From JACVRW01 sp963734365 (GTDB taxonomy: Bacteria; Actinomycetota; Thermoleophilia; Solirubrobacterales; Thermoleophilaceae): 64,000 bases of DNA. The position numbers and the translations under genes were made by a program. Location of the stretch: NCBI GenBank assembly GCA_963734365.1, contig CAVTGV010000010.1, positions 124,001 to 188,000 on the forward strand, in the 5' to 3' direction. Below, one piece after another: positions 8,968 to 16,686 of the stretch. Below the pieces are notes generated by a model that did not search any database, was not told the DNA's origin, and saw nothing but the letters and a program-made list of their open reading frames with translations. Numbering within the stretch: position 1 is the first letter of the stretch; every line of letters begins with the position of its first letter.

Positions 8968-9630
8968 CTACTCGGCCGCGGCGGCTGAGTCGGCCGGAGC
9001 GAGCGTCGCGCGTAGCCAGTCCGGCAGCTCGCGCAGGAAGCCGGGATCGATCGTGTGCGCCATCGGGGACTCGCGCCAGGTCACGTCCGCGCCCGCCTCC
9101 TCCAGACGCCGGCGCGCGTCCCGGCCGAAGTCCGCGACGATCACCGGATCGTGGCTGCCGTGGCCGATCGCCACGGGCAGGCCGGCGGCGTTGGCGGGGT
9201 CGAGCTCCCAGCCCTCCACGGTCGGGATGAAGCCGCTGAGCGCGATGATCCCGCCGGGCCGCGGCCGGCCGAGACCGAGCCCGAGCGCGTAGGACATCAC
9301 CGTTCCCTGGGAGAAGCCGCCCAGCACGGTGCGCCCGGGATCGATGCCGTGCTCGTCGAGGAGCGAGTCAAGCCAGCCGGCGGCTTCGCGGTAGGTGGCG
9401 TGGAAGGTCTCGGGATCCGGGAAGCCCACCCGCTCCACCACGTACCAGTGGGCTCCGCCGGGCGGCAGCGACAGCGGCCCCCGCGGCGTCGCACCCAACA
9501 GGCGCCGCTCGGGATCGAGCAGGTCGAGCAGGGGAAACAGGTCGTGCTCGTCCGCGGCGCGACCGTGAAAGAGGACCAGCGCGCCCTCCGGGTCGGCGCC
9601 GGCGGGGCGCAGGAGATGGGCCAGTGTCAT
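8968..9630 (-). CDS. Phospholipase/carboxylesterase family hydrolase
   Basis: A 220-residue alpha/beta hydrolase of the YpfH/carboxylesterase-2 family. ALVLFHGRAADEHD begins the fold, LGGFSQGTVMSYAL is the nucleophile elbow (Ser in GFSQG), GHGSHDPVI carries the acid Asp, and SPMAHTID supplies the His, so the triad is complete. No signal peptide is seen, so it should be cytoplasmic, acting on short acyl esters or related substrates. It is divergent from a MarR regulator; the 59-bp gap holds repeat elements that could let MarR control both. The start ATG 9630 lacks a clear Shine-Dalgarno. Confidence 0.87.
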   Translation of the reverse strand: MTLAHLLRPAGADPEGALVLFHGRAADEHDLFPLLDLLDPERRLLGATPRGPLSLPPGGAHWYVVERVGFPDPETFHATYREAAGWLDSLLDEHGIDPGRTVLGGFSQGTVMSYALGLGLGRPRPGGIIALSGFIPTVEGWELDPANAAGLPVAIGHGSHDPVIVADFGRDARRRLEEAGADVTWRESPMAHTIDPGFLRELPDWLRATLAPADSAAAAE

Positions 9631-9648
9631 AGGGAGAGTTCCAATCTC

Positions 9649-9680
9649 GTAGGCACTACACTCGTTGTACCTGCAACTAC
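9649..9680. promoter_or_regulatory. Candidate MarR operator between the esterase and MarR genes
   Basis: GTTG-N6-CAAC (9664-9677) is an inverted repeat of the TTG-N6-CAA shape seen at many MarR sites. GTAG-N3-CTAC (9649-9659) sits one to two helical turns away. Both lie in the 59-bp divergent gap, so a bound MarR dimer could cover both promoters. Confidence 0.4.
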
Positions 9681-9689
9681 TCTATCCAG

Positions 9690-10160
9690 ATGAGCACGAC
9701 CAGCGACAGATCCGCGGGGCCGAGCCTCGCAGCGGAGCTCCTCGACGCCGAGGAACTCGCCGCCTGGCGCGGGATGCTGCGCGTGCACGCGGAGCTGACC
9801 AAGGCGCTCGACGCGGAGCTCATCCGCGCCCACAACCTGACGCTGTCGTCGTACGAGGTGCTCCTGTTTCTGGCCGACGCCCCGGAGGGACGCATGCGCA
9901 TGTCCGAGCTCGCCGACTCGGTGCTGCTCAGCCGCAGCGGACTCACGCGCCTGGTCGACCGCCTCGAACGAACGGGCCTGCTCGAGCGCATCCAGTGTGA
10001 GGACGACGCGCGCGGCTACTTCGCCGAGATCACACCCGCCGGGCGGCGCCTGTTCGCCACGGCGCGGCGCACGCACCTCGACGGTGTGCGCAACCTCTTC
10101 CTCGGCCGCTACTCGCGCGACGAGCTGCGCGTGCTCGGCGGTCTCTGGGAACGCCTCTAG
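9690..10160 (+). CDS. MarR family transcriptional regulator
   Basis: A 156-residue winged-helix regulator. After an N-terminal dimerisation helix (EELAAWRGMLRVHAELTKAL) comes the MarR core: LTLSSYEVLLFLADAP, then the recognition helix MSELADSVLLSRSGLTRLVDRLE and the wing ERIQCEDDARGYFAEITPAG, ending in a C-terminal dimer helix. No Cys pair typical of OhrR sensing is present (only one Cys, in the wing), so the ligand is unknown. It is divergent from the carboxylesterase and probably autoregulated through the repeats at 9649-9680. The convergent MocR gene ends 4 bp downstream. Confidence 0.9.
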   Translation: MSTTSDRSAGPSLAAELLDAEELAAWRGMLRVHAELTKALDAELIRAHNLTLSSYEVLLFLADAPEGRMRMSELADSVLLSRSGLTRLVDRLERTGLLERIQCEDDARGYFAEITPAGRRLFATARRTHLDGVRNLFLGRYSRDELRVLGGLWERL

Positions 10161-10164
10161 GTCA

Positions 10165-11664
10165 CTAGGACATCGGCGCTGCCACGGCGCTCCGGCTGCG
10201 GCGCCGCACCTCGCGGATCGCCCTGGCCAGCCGGCGCACCCCCTCGTCGAGCTCGGGTGGCTCGAGCAGCGAGAACGACAGCCGCATCGCGGTCTGCGAC
10301 CGGCGCTCGGCGGTCACGGCGCCACCCGGCGTGAAGGTCACGCCGTGGCGGGCGGCCTCGGAGTAGAGGACGCGCTCGTCGAGCGGGCGCTTGAGCGTCA
10401 CCCACAGGTGGTGGCCGCCGGTGGGCACGTCGACCCGGTACTCGCCGGACATGTGACGCTCGAGCGCCGCCAGCAGGACGTCGCGCCGCTCGCGGTAATA
10501 GGGCAGCGTCTTCTGCAGGTGGCGGTCATGGGCGCCGGCCGCGAGCCAGCGTGCCGCCATGTGCTGGATCAGCGTGGGTGAATGGAAGTCGTCCTCCAGC
10601 TTGAGCATGGCGAGCCGCTCGCGCACAGGGCCACGGGCCGCGATCCAGCCGGCACGCAGACCGCCGCCCACCACCTTGGAGAGCGAGTTCACATAGATCA
10701 CGTGGGCCGGCGCGAGCTCGCGCAGCGGCCGTGGGGGCTCGTCCTCGAAGCTCGTGTCGGCGTACACCCGGTCCTCGAGCAGGAAGAAGTTGCGCTCGAT
10801 GGCCAGAGCGGCCAGGCGCTGCCTGCGCTCCTCGGAGATGTTGCGCCCGGTGGGGTTCTGGCAGGCGGTCTGCAGGGCCACGAGCTTGACCTCGTGCCGT
10901 GCCAGCAGCCGCTCGAGCCCGTCCACGTCGAGGCCGTCCTCGTCCACCGGCACGCCGATCACGCGGGCGCCGGTCTGGTGCAGGGAGTCGAGCATGCCGA
11001 CGAAGGTCGGAGACTCGATCACGGCGACGTCGCCCTCTTCGAGCGTGGCGCGGGCCGCGAGGCTCAGAGCCTGCTTCGCGCCCGAGGTGACCACGATCTC
11101 GTCAGGGCTGTCGGCGAAGCCGGCCGCCCGGCCGCGCAGGGCCAGCTGCTCGCGCAGCTCGTAGAGGCCCTCGGCCGAGAGGTAGGAGAGCGCTTTCCCG
11201 CCCTCCTCGGCGAACACGTCAGCGGTGATCTGGGCGAGCTGGGTGGTCGGATACAGGCTCGGGGACGGCCATCCCACGGCCAGGGAGATGAGGTCGGGAT
11301 CCCCGGCGTTGGCGAACGACTCCGCCATGACCCGCTCGGGATAGCGAATGTCGTGCTCGGGGAGCGCGTAGACCTGCCAGTCGTCGCCGTACTCCTCGCT
11401 ACCCGCGGGAGTGAGGGAGCGGACGAAGGTGCCGCGACCGACCCTGGCCGTCACGTAGCCCAGCTCGGCCAGCCGGCGATACACGCGCGCGGCCGTCAGG
11501 TGGTTGACCCCGACCTCGGCGGCGAGCTCGCGCGTGGGCGGGAGCTTCTCGCCCGGCTCGAGCTCACCCGAGTCGATGGCCTCGGCGAAGCGGTCGGCGA
11601 GCTGTTGCGTGAGCGATACGTCGCCGTCCCGATTCAAGTTAGACAAGTTGATCTTGTATGACAT
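10165..11664 (-). CDS. MocR/GntR-type regulator with aminotransferase-like domain
   Basis: A 499-residue MocR protein. A GntR winged helix (residues about 15-85: SLTQQLADRFAEAIDSGEL, LPPTRELAAEVGVNHLTAARVY) is fused to a fold-type I PLP domain (about 110-480). PLP residues are visible: TSGAKQALSLAARA, ACQNPTGRNIS, EDRVYADTSF and the Schiff-base Lys in NSLSKVVGGGLRAGW. Such proteins bind PLP and act as regulators of B6, amino-acid or transport genes; full aminotransferase activity is unusual. GAGGAGAC lies just before ATG. It is divergent from a 98-residue protein and the gap holds MocR-style direct repeats. An enzymatic role of the PLP domain cannot be excluded. Confidence 0.9.
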   Translation of the reverse strand: MSYKINLSNLNRDGDVSLTQQLADRFAEAIDSGELEPGEKLPPTRELAAEVGVNHLTAARVYRRLAELGYVTARVGRGTFVRSLTPAGSEEYGDDWQVYALPEHDIRYPERVMAESFANAGDPDLISLAVGWPSPSLYPTTQLAQITADVFAEEGGKALSYLSAEGLYELREQLALRGRAAGFADSPDEIVVTSGAKQALSLAARATLEEGDVAVIESPTFVGMLDSLHQTGARVIGVPVDEDGLDVDGLERLLARHEVKLVALQTACQNPTGRNISEERRQRLAALAIERNFFLLEDRVYADTSFEDEPPRPLRELAPAHVIYVNSLSKVVGGGLRAGWIAARGPVRERLAMLKLEDDFHSPTLIQHMAARWLAAGAHDRHLQKTLPYYRERRDVLLAALERHMSGEYRVDVPTGGHHLWVTLKRPLDERVLYSEAARHGVTFTPGGAVTAERRSQTAMRLSFSLLEPPELDEGVRRLARAIREVRRRSRSAVAAPMS

Positions 11665-11710
11665 TGTCTCCTCGTTTGTATTACGTACGCTAGCACTACA
11701 CAGTCATACA
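11655..11710. promoter_or_regulatory. Candidate MocR operator: two direct repeats plus one inverted copy
   Basis: TGTATGAC (11655-11662) and TGTATTAC (11677-11684) are direct repeats 22 bp apart, two helical turns. GTCATACA (11703-11710) is the same 8-mer inverted. The first copy overlaps codons 1-4 of the MocR gene. Direct repeats of this spacing are typical of MocR/GabR targets. The arrangement would allow autoregulation and control of the divergent gene. Confidence 0.5.
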
Positions 11711-11733
11711 CACAACCTGCAGGAGGCAGAGCG

Positions 11734-12030
11734 ATGAGCAACGTAACCGTCCGACGGTCAACTTCAGCCGACCACGCCGACCTCGCTCGGCTCGCGGAAT
11801 TGGACAGCGCGAGCCCGCCGCGTGGACCGGCACTGATCGCGGAGGCCGACTCGCGGATGCTGGCGGCGCTTCCGCTCGGCTCGGGCCGCCCGATCGCGGA
11901 TCCGTTCGAGCCGACAGCGGAGCTGGTGGCCCTGCTCGAGCTGCGCCGGTCGCAGATCGCGTCCGCGCCGCAGTTCTCCCGGCGGATTCGCTCGCTCGTG
12001 CGCGGGCGTCTTCACCAGGCGAGGGCCTGA
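11734..12030 (+). CDS. Small protein resembling the front end of a GNAT domain
   Basis: A 98-residue soluble protein preceded by a strong AGGAGG 7 nt before ATG. It begins VTVRRSTSADHADLARLAEL, like the first strand and helix of a GNAT acetyltransferase, continues with ADSRMLAALPLGSGRPIADPF like the next strands, but lacks the acetyl-CoA pyrophosphate loop (Q/RxxGxG/A). It ends in an Arg-rich helix, RRIRSLVRGRLHQARA. It looks like a shortened, non-catalytic GNAT relative. It is divergent from the MocR gene and probably under its control. A good RBS and intact frame argue that it is expressed. The function is unknown. Confidence 0.65.
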   Translation: MSNVTVRRSTSADHADLARLAELDSASPPRGPALIAEADSRMLAALPLGSGRPIADPFEPTAELVALLELRRSQIASAPQFSRRIRSLVRGRLHQARA

Positions 12031-12064
12031 GGCTTTCCCAGGGGCTCCAACCCTCCCCCTCGCC

Positions 12065-12090
12065 AAGCGGCGCCTTCACGGCGCCGCTTT
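12065..12090. terminator. Strong hairpin between convergent genes
   Basis: AAGCGGCGCC and GGCGCCGCTT pair perfectly (10 bp) around TTCAC. The stem sits between the convergent 98-residue gene and the first S51 peptidase gene. Its A-rich 5' edge and T-rich 3' edge suit termination in both directions. Confidence 0.72.
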
Positions 12091-12106
12091 GCGTTGGGGC
12101 GCTTCG

Positions 12107-12937
12107 TCAGCGGCGGCCGCGGCGGCTGCGCCCGCCCTCGCGCGCGACTCGCTGGGCCCGCGCCTCGCGCAGCTCGGCGATCGAAAGCGGGGTGGGCGGC
12201 TCGAGCTCCTCGCGCCCGGGCAGCGACACCATCTCGAGCGGCCGCTCCACGGCCCGCCCCTCGACCTCCTCGACCCAGTAGGCGCCGGCGCCTGGGCGCG
12301 CGCTCACCGCCTGCACGAGGTCGCGACCCGCGAACAGCAGGCCGGCGCCGTCGTCCACCGCGTATCCGGGGGGCACCGACTCGGTGCGAATCGCCTCGTG
12401 GTAGCACGGGCGCCGCTCGCGTTCGCTGTTGTGGTGGACCGAGTTGCTGCCCGGCAGGAGACCCAGGGCGCGCACCGGCCGCGGGGCTCCGAACGACGTG
12501 GTGAGCCCGGCCTCGAACCAGCACATCGAGCCGGCGCTGATGCCGCACAGCACCACGCCCTCCTCCCACGCCCGGCGCAGGATCACGTCGGCGCCGTGGG
12601 CCCGCCACACCGCCAGCAGGTTGAGCAGGCTGCCGCCGCCCACATAGAGCACATCCTGGCTCAGAAGAGCCTGCCGCAGGTCGATGCGGTCGCTGCCGAG
12701 CCGGAACAGCGAGACGTGCGTCGGCTCGCACGGTAGGTGGCGAAACGCCGAGTAGAAGCGCCGGATCTGCTCCTCGGCGTCACCGCCGGCGGTGGGCAGC
12801 AGGCAGATGCGCGGATGCGGCGTGCGGGCCGCCGTGAGCACGAAGCGGTCGAGCGAGGGATCGCCCGGCGGGGAGGCGAAGCCGCCTCCGCCCATGGCCA
12901 CGATCCGGCGGGGGTCGGAGGGGTCGCTCGCGACCAA
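12107..12937 (-). CDS. S51-family peptidase (peptidase E/cyanophycinase-like), copy 1
   Basis: A 276-residue member of peptidase family S51, cytoplasmic Ser hydrolases that include alpha-aspartyl dipeptidase and cyanophycinase. It starts IVAMGGGGFASPPGD. It has CLLPTAGGDAEEQI, VLYVGGGSLLNLLAVWRAHG, the nucleophile elbow LCGISAGSMCWFEAG (Ser in SAGS), LPGSNSVHHNSE with the likely His, and an Arg/Glu-rich tail. It lies 4 bp downstream of a paralogue with the same layout. The pair probably arose by tandem duplication. Substrate is unknown; dipeptide cleavage is the default for this group. The extra C-terminal tail of about 30 residues is absent from copy 2. Confidence 0.86.
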   Translation of the reverse strand: MVASDPSDPRRIVAMGGGGFASPPGDPSLDRFVLTAARTPHPRICLLPTAGGDAEEQIRRFYSAFRHLPCEPTHVSLFRLGSDRIDLRQALLSQDVLYVGGGSLLNLLAVWRAHGADVILRRAWEEGVVLCGISAGSMCWFEAGLTTSFGAPRPVRALGLLPGSNSVHHNSERERRPCYHEAIRTESVPPGYAVDDGAGLLFAGRDLVQAVSARPGAGAYWVEEVEGRAVERPLEMVSLPGREELEPPTPLSIAELREARAQRVAREGGRSRRGRR

Positions 12938-12941
12938 GGGC

Positions 12942-13706
12942 TCAGGCCGCGACGACCGACAGCCGTCCGGCCGGCGCGGTCAGGGTGGGGCCCTCCTCGG
13001 CACCCAGGTAGGTGGCCCGCAGCGGGCGCCGGCTCACGCGCTTTCCCGTGTAGCGCATCGAATGGGCGCGGGCGCCGGGGCGCGACGCCACCACGCGCGC
13101 CAGCCGCTCGCCCACGAAATGCAGGGCGGAGCCGTCCTCCGCCGCGTAGCCCGCGGGCATTCCCTCGGCCAGCATGCGCCGGTAGGCCGCGCAGCGCTCG
13201 GGCTCCGCGTCGAAGTGCACGCAGTTGCTCCAGGGGAGCAGCCCCAGCCCGGGCACGCGCGCGGGCGGTCCGTGAAACGCGGTGATCGACTCGGCGAACC
13301 AGCACAGCGAGCCCGCGCTCAGACCGCACAGCACCACGCCGCGCTCCCAGGCCTCGCGCAGGATCACGTCGATCCCGTGGGCGCGCCAGGCGCCGAGGAG
13401 GCTGATCACGCTTCCGCCCCCCACGTAGATCACGTCGCGCGTGAGCAGGTGCTCGCGCATGTCCCCGGCCGTACGCTCGCGCCGGAACAGGGACAGGTGC
13501 GAGGGCTCGCAGCGATCGGGCGGGAAGGCGCGGTAGAAGCGCACCACATAGTGGTCGGCGTCGCCGCTGGCGGTCGGCAGGAAGCAGATCTTGGGCCGGG
13601 CGGCGCCGCTGATGCCGAGCACATAGTCGTCGAGCAGCGTGTTGCCCGGCTCCATGGAGAAGCCGCCGCCTCCGAAGGCGACTATCTGGCGCGGATCCCT
13701 CTGCAC
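12942..13706 (-). CDS. S51-family peptidase (peptidase E/cyanophycinase-like), copy 2
   Basis: A 254-residue paralogue of the next gene downstream. It shares IVAFGGGGFSMEPGN, CFLPTASGDADHYVV, VIYVGGGSVISLLGAWRAHG, the nucleophile elbow LCGLSAGSLCWFAES and LPWSNCVHFDAEPER. It starts at GTG 13706. TACCCT on the coding strand (plus 13713-13718), 6 nt upstream of the GTG, and no Shine-Dalgarno suggest a leaderless mRNA. It is first in the two-gene operon, with 4 bp to copy 1. Divergence between copies is concentrated in the substrate-facing middle and the C-terminus, so they may cleave different dipeptides. Confidence 0.86.
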   Translation of the reverse strand: MQRDPRQIVAFGGGGFSMEPGNTLLDDYVLGISGAARPKICFLPTASGDADHYVVRFYRAFPPDRCEPSHLSLFRRERTAGDMREHLLTRDVIYVGGGSVISLLGAWRAHGIDVILREAWERGVVLCGLSAGSLCWFAESITAFHGPPARVPGLGLLPWSNCVHFDAEPERCAAYRRMLAEGMPAGYAAEDGSALHFVGERLARVVASRPGARAHSMRYTGKRVSRRPLRATYLGAEEGPTLTAPAGRLSVVAA

Positions 13707-13761
13707 CGGCAGAGGGTAGGCCCGTCCTGGGAGCGGGTCAACGAATCCTGGACAGCTGTCG

Positions 13762-13792
13762 AGCCCGCTTCGACACGCTGTCGAGGCGGGCT
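13762..13792 (-). terminator. Long hairpin at the end of the sulfotransferase-like gene
   Basis: AGCCCGC-T-TCGACA pairs with TGTCGA-G-GCGGGCT around a CGC loop: a 14-position stem with a single T.G wobble. It overlaps the stop codon of the sulfotransferase-like gene. No U-tract follows, but the stem is strong. Confidence 0.6.
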
Positions 13793-14489
13793 AGGCGGCC
13801 TGGCGCTGGGCCCACCAGCCGTCGAGCGAGCCCACGGCGGCGCCCATGATCCCGTCGCGGAAGGCGTCGGTGTCGTTGACCTTCGGCAGCTCCTCCGCGG
13901 GCACGTCGACCCCGAGGAACTCGCACAGCGGCTCCCAGCCGTCCCTGGGCTCCCACACGAGCAGCCGCTCGGCGGGCACGGTGGCCTCCACCTCCTGGTT
14001 CCAGCGCTCGGCCTTCTCGATCATGCGGGTGCTGTCGCCCTGAGTGTCGGCGAACGGGCCGCGGCCCGACCAGAACGTGTCGATCATCAGGTCGACCCAG
14101 CCCTTCCACGCCGGATCGACGTGGTAGCGCGCCTGAGCCAGGTGGTGGAGCAGGGAGTCGCCGAAGTAGATCTGGCAGATCGTGTCCTGCATGCTGCGCG
14201 CCCAGCTCTCGTGGTCGCGCACGCTCAGCAGGACCTTGGCGTCGGGATACGCGTCCATGAGCTCGCGCCAGTGGAAGGCCGAGGGCCAGTCGACGGTGGA
14301 GCGGGCGTCGCCGAACACCTCGCCCCAGGGCTCGTCCCCGTCGTAGGCGCGTCGCCAGAGCCGGACCCCCTTGTCGAGGTCGGCCATCATGTCGCGCATG
14401 TGGTAGCAGGGTGCGAGGCCCACGGTCTCGAGGGCGATCTTCTGAGTCGTGGTGGCGGTGCGCGGCAGGCCGGCGCCGATCAGGTGCAT
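13791..14489 (-). CDS. Sulfotransferase-family protein
   Basis: A 232-residue P-loop protein of the sulfotransferase/NAD-dependent epimerase-like group. The PAPS 5'-phosphosulfate loop is seen as GAGLPRTATTTQKIALETVG (GxPRTATT). The 3'-phosphate binding segment VLLSVRDHESWARSM holds the Arg and Ser used by the family, and VWEPRDGWEPLCEFLGVDVP is the usual end of the core. This subfamily is common in actinobacteria and its acceptors are mostly unknown; it may not transfer sulfate at all. GGAAGGACCTCC precedes the ATG. It stands alone on the minus strand, divergent from the HTH_42 gene. Confidence 0.82.
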   Translation of the reverse strand: MHLIGAGLPRTATTTQKIALETVGLAPCYHMRDMMADLDKGVRLWRRAYDGDEPWGEVFGDARSTVDWPSAFHWRELMDAYPDAKVLLSVRDHESWARSMQDTICQIYFGDSLLHHLAQARYHVDPAWKGWVDLMIDTFWSGRGPFADTQGDSTRMIEKAERWNQEVEATVPAERLLVWEPRDGWEPLCEFLGVDVPAEELPKVNDTDAFRDGIMGAAVGSLDGWWAQRQAA

Positions 14490-14543
14490 TGGAGGTCCTT
14501 CCGGGGAGGGTGAGGTGGGCCACGCGAATAGGCTGGCGCGCCG

Positions 14544-15647
14544 ATGGTAGAGAGGGTGCTGAGCGTGCGGGAGCTGGGGCGGGCGACGCTGGCCCGTCAG
14601 CTGCTGCTCGAGCGGGAATCGCTCTCCGCCACGGAATGCACCGGCCGGCTCGCCGGCATGCAGGCCCAGGAGCCGGGGCCGCCCTTCCTCGGACTCTGGT
14701 CACGTCTCGCCGGCTTCCAGGCCGATGAGCTCCATCGCGCCATCGACGAACGCGAGGTGGTGCGGGCTCGCATGATGCGCGGCACCCTCCATCTCGCGCC
14801 GAGCGCCGACTTCCTGCGCCTGTACTCGGCCATCGCACCTGTCTTCTCGGAGTGGATGGTCCGCTACCTCGGGCCGCGCATCGAGGGCGTGGATCTCGAC
14901 GACCTGATCGCCGAGGCCACGGCGGTCTTCACCGAGAGGGAGTCGCTCTCCGCCGCCGAGCTGCGCGACGCCCTGGCCGAGCGGCGACCCGACGCCGACG
15001 TCCGCGCGCTCGCCGCGGTGGTCCGCACCGGGCTGCCCCTGGTGCGGGTCCCCGACGGCGGCCGCTGGGCCTATACCCCCAAGGCACCGTTCACCGACGC
15101 CGAGCGCTGGCTCGGCCGCTCCCTGCGCAAGCGCCCCGACTTCACCGGCCTCGTGCGCGGCTACCTCAGTGCCTTCGGCCCCGCGAGCGTGGCCGACGCC
15201 CAGGGCTGGCTCGGCGGTGGAGAGCTGGCGCCGGTGTTCGAGCGGCTGCGGCCGGAGCTCGAGCTCTACCGCGACGAGGGCGGTCGCGAGCTCTTCGACC
15301 TTCCCGGCGCGCCGCACCCGCCCGCCGATGCCCCGGCGCCCGTGCGGCTCCTGCCGGAGTTCGACAATCTCATGCTCGCGCACGACGATCGCTCCCGCGT
15401 GATCGACGACGAGCACCGCAAGGCACTCACCACCAAGAACCTGCGCGTCCGCGCGACGGTCCTGGTGGACGGCCGGGTGGCGGGGTTCTGGAGGCTCGAG
15501 AAGAAGCGCGGCACGGCCACGGTCGCCGTCGAGCCCCTGCTGAGGCTGCGGGCGGCGGATCGCCGGACGCTCGAAGAAGAGGCGCAGGAAGCCGCTCGCT
15601 TCCTGGAGCCATCGGCCAAGGCTCACGCTGTGCAGATCGGCAGCTGA
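14544..15647 (+). CDS. Winged-helix DNA-binding domain protein (HTH_42/AlkZ-like)
   Basis: A 367-residue protein of the HTH_42 family, which includes the AlkZ/AlkX DNA glycosylases as distant members. The N-terminal half has LARQLLLERESLSATECTGR and the typical MQAQEPGPPFLGLWSRL (the family QxQ region), then LVRARMMRGTLHLAPSADF. The C-terminal half has GYLSAFGPASVADAQGWLG, a winged helix, and LLPEFDNLMLAHDDRSRVI, the family's conserved D/H segment. Actinobacterial members are uncharacterised; base-excision-like DNA repair is a reasonable inference. TAGGCT (14529-14534), 9 nt before ATG, with no Shine-Dalgarno, suggests leaderless expression. It is followed after 10 bp by a phosphoesterase gene, probably one operon. 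Confidence 0.8.
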   Translation: MVERVLSVRELGRATLARQLLLERESLSATECTGRLAGMQAQEPGPPFLGLWSRLAGFQADELHRAIDEREVVRARMMRGTLHLAPSADFLRLYSAIAPVFSEWMVRYLGPRIEGVDLDDLIAEATAVFTERESLSAAELRDALAERRPDADVRALAAVVRTGLPLVRVPDGGRWAYTPKAPFTDAERWLGRSLRKRPDFTGLVRGYLSAFGPASVADAQGWLGGGELAPVFERLRPELELYRDEGGRELFDLPGAPHPPADAPAPVRLLPEFDNLMLAHDDRSRVIDDEHRKALTTKNLRVRATVLVDGRVAGFWRLEKKRGTATVAVEPLLRLRAADRRTLEEEAQEAARFLEPSAKAHAVQIGS

Positions 15648-15657
15648 GCCGGCGTCG

Positions 15658-16680
15658 ATGCGCACGCTCGTAATCTCCGACCTGCACCTGGGCATCCGGC
15701 TCGGCCGCGACGTGCTGCGCCGCCCTCAGGTGCTCGAGGCCCTGCTCGAGGCCCTTCGGGACGTGGACCGGCTGGTGCTCCTCGGCGACGTGGTGGAGCT
15801 GCTCGAGGCGCGGCCGGCGCAGGCCATGGAGGTGGCCGAGCCCGTGCTCCGCGCCATCGGCGCCCGGATGGGCTCGCAGCGCGAGGTGATCGTCGTCCCG
15901 GGGAACCACGACATCGCGCTGCTGCGGCCCTGGCTGCGCACTCACGGGATGGCGCCCCACCTGGACGCGCGCATCCCGGCGGACGCGACTCCGCAGATGC
16001 GCCGGCTCACCGACTCGCTCGCTCCCGCGCGGGTGCGAGTGCACTACCCGGGGATCTGGCTGTCAGATTCGGTGTGGGCCACGCACGGCCACTACCTCGA
16101 CCGCCACCTGCTGCCGGAATCCGCGTTCGGGATCGCCCGCGGGCTGCTCGGCCGCCTGCCGCGTGACGGCGCCCTGCCCGCGGACTACGAGCAGGCCGGC
16201 GGTCCGTCGCTGACCCGGGTGGAGGCGTTCCTGACGCGCTGGCTGCCGCGGCCGCTGGCAGCGCTGGCCGACGATCTCGCCGAGGTCCTTCGCGCGGCCA
16301 CGATGCCGGGGCCCGAGCGCCTCCTGAGCCGTCGCGCAGCTCCACTGACTGCCCGCGTGCTCGGCGTGCAGATGCGCCGGGCGAGCATCCCCGCGCTGGC
16401 ACGCGTGGTCCACCGCCTGGGGGTCGAGGCCGACTGGGTGCTGTTCGGTCACGTGCACCGCTGCGGACCGCTCGAGGGCGACAGCCCGAGCGACTGGCAG
16501 AGCCCGGCCGGCCGGCCGCGCATCGTCAATACCGGCTGCTGGGTGTACGAGCCGCTGCTGATCCATCGCGCCGGCCCGCCGCACCCCTACTGGCCGGGCG
16601 GGGCGGTGATGCTGGAGGACGGCGGCGCGCCGCGGCCGATCGGCCTGCTCGACCACCTGGCGGCGGCCGACCTGCACTAG
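15658..16680 (+). CDS. Calcineurin-like metallophosphoesterase
   Basis: A 340-residue metallophosphoesterase with a complete metal site: DLHLG (Asp, His), LLGDVVELLE (GDxxE variant), VVPGNHDIALL (GNHD), THGHYLD (His) and LFGHVHRCGP (GHxH). It has a long insert (about residues 150-250) between GNHD and GHxH that is rich in Arg and Ala helices. No signal peptide is visible. The UDP-2,3-diacylglucosamine-hydrolase-like layout does not prove a substrate. It lies 10 bp after the HTH_42 gene on the same strand, so co-transcription and a nucleic-acid role are possible. The stop is close to the convergent small membrane protein gene. Confidence 0.88.
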   Translation: MRTLVISDLHLGIRLGRDVLRRPQVLEALLEALRDVDRLVLLGDVVELLEARPAQAMEVAEPVLRAIGARMGSQREVIVVPGNHDIALLRPWLRTHGMAPHLDARIPADATPQMRRLTDSLAPARVRVHYPGIWLSDSVWATHGHYLDRHLLPESAFGIARGLLGRLPRDGALPADYEQAGGPSLTRVEAFLTRWLPRPLAALADDLAEVLRAATMPGPERLLSRRAAPLTARVLGVQMRRASIPALARVVHRLGVEADWVLFGHVHRCGPLEGDSPSDWQSPAGRPRIVNTGCWVYEPLLIHRAGPPHPYWPGGAVMLEDGGAPRPIGLLDHLAAADLH

Positions 16681-16686
16681 CGGCGC

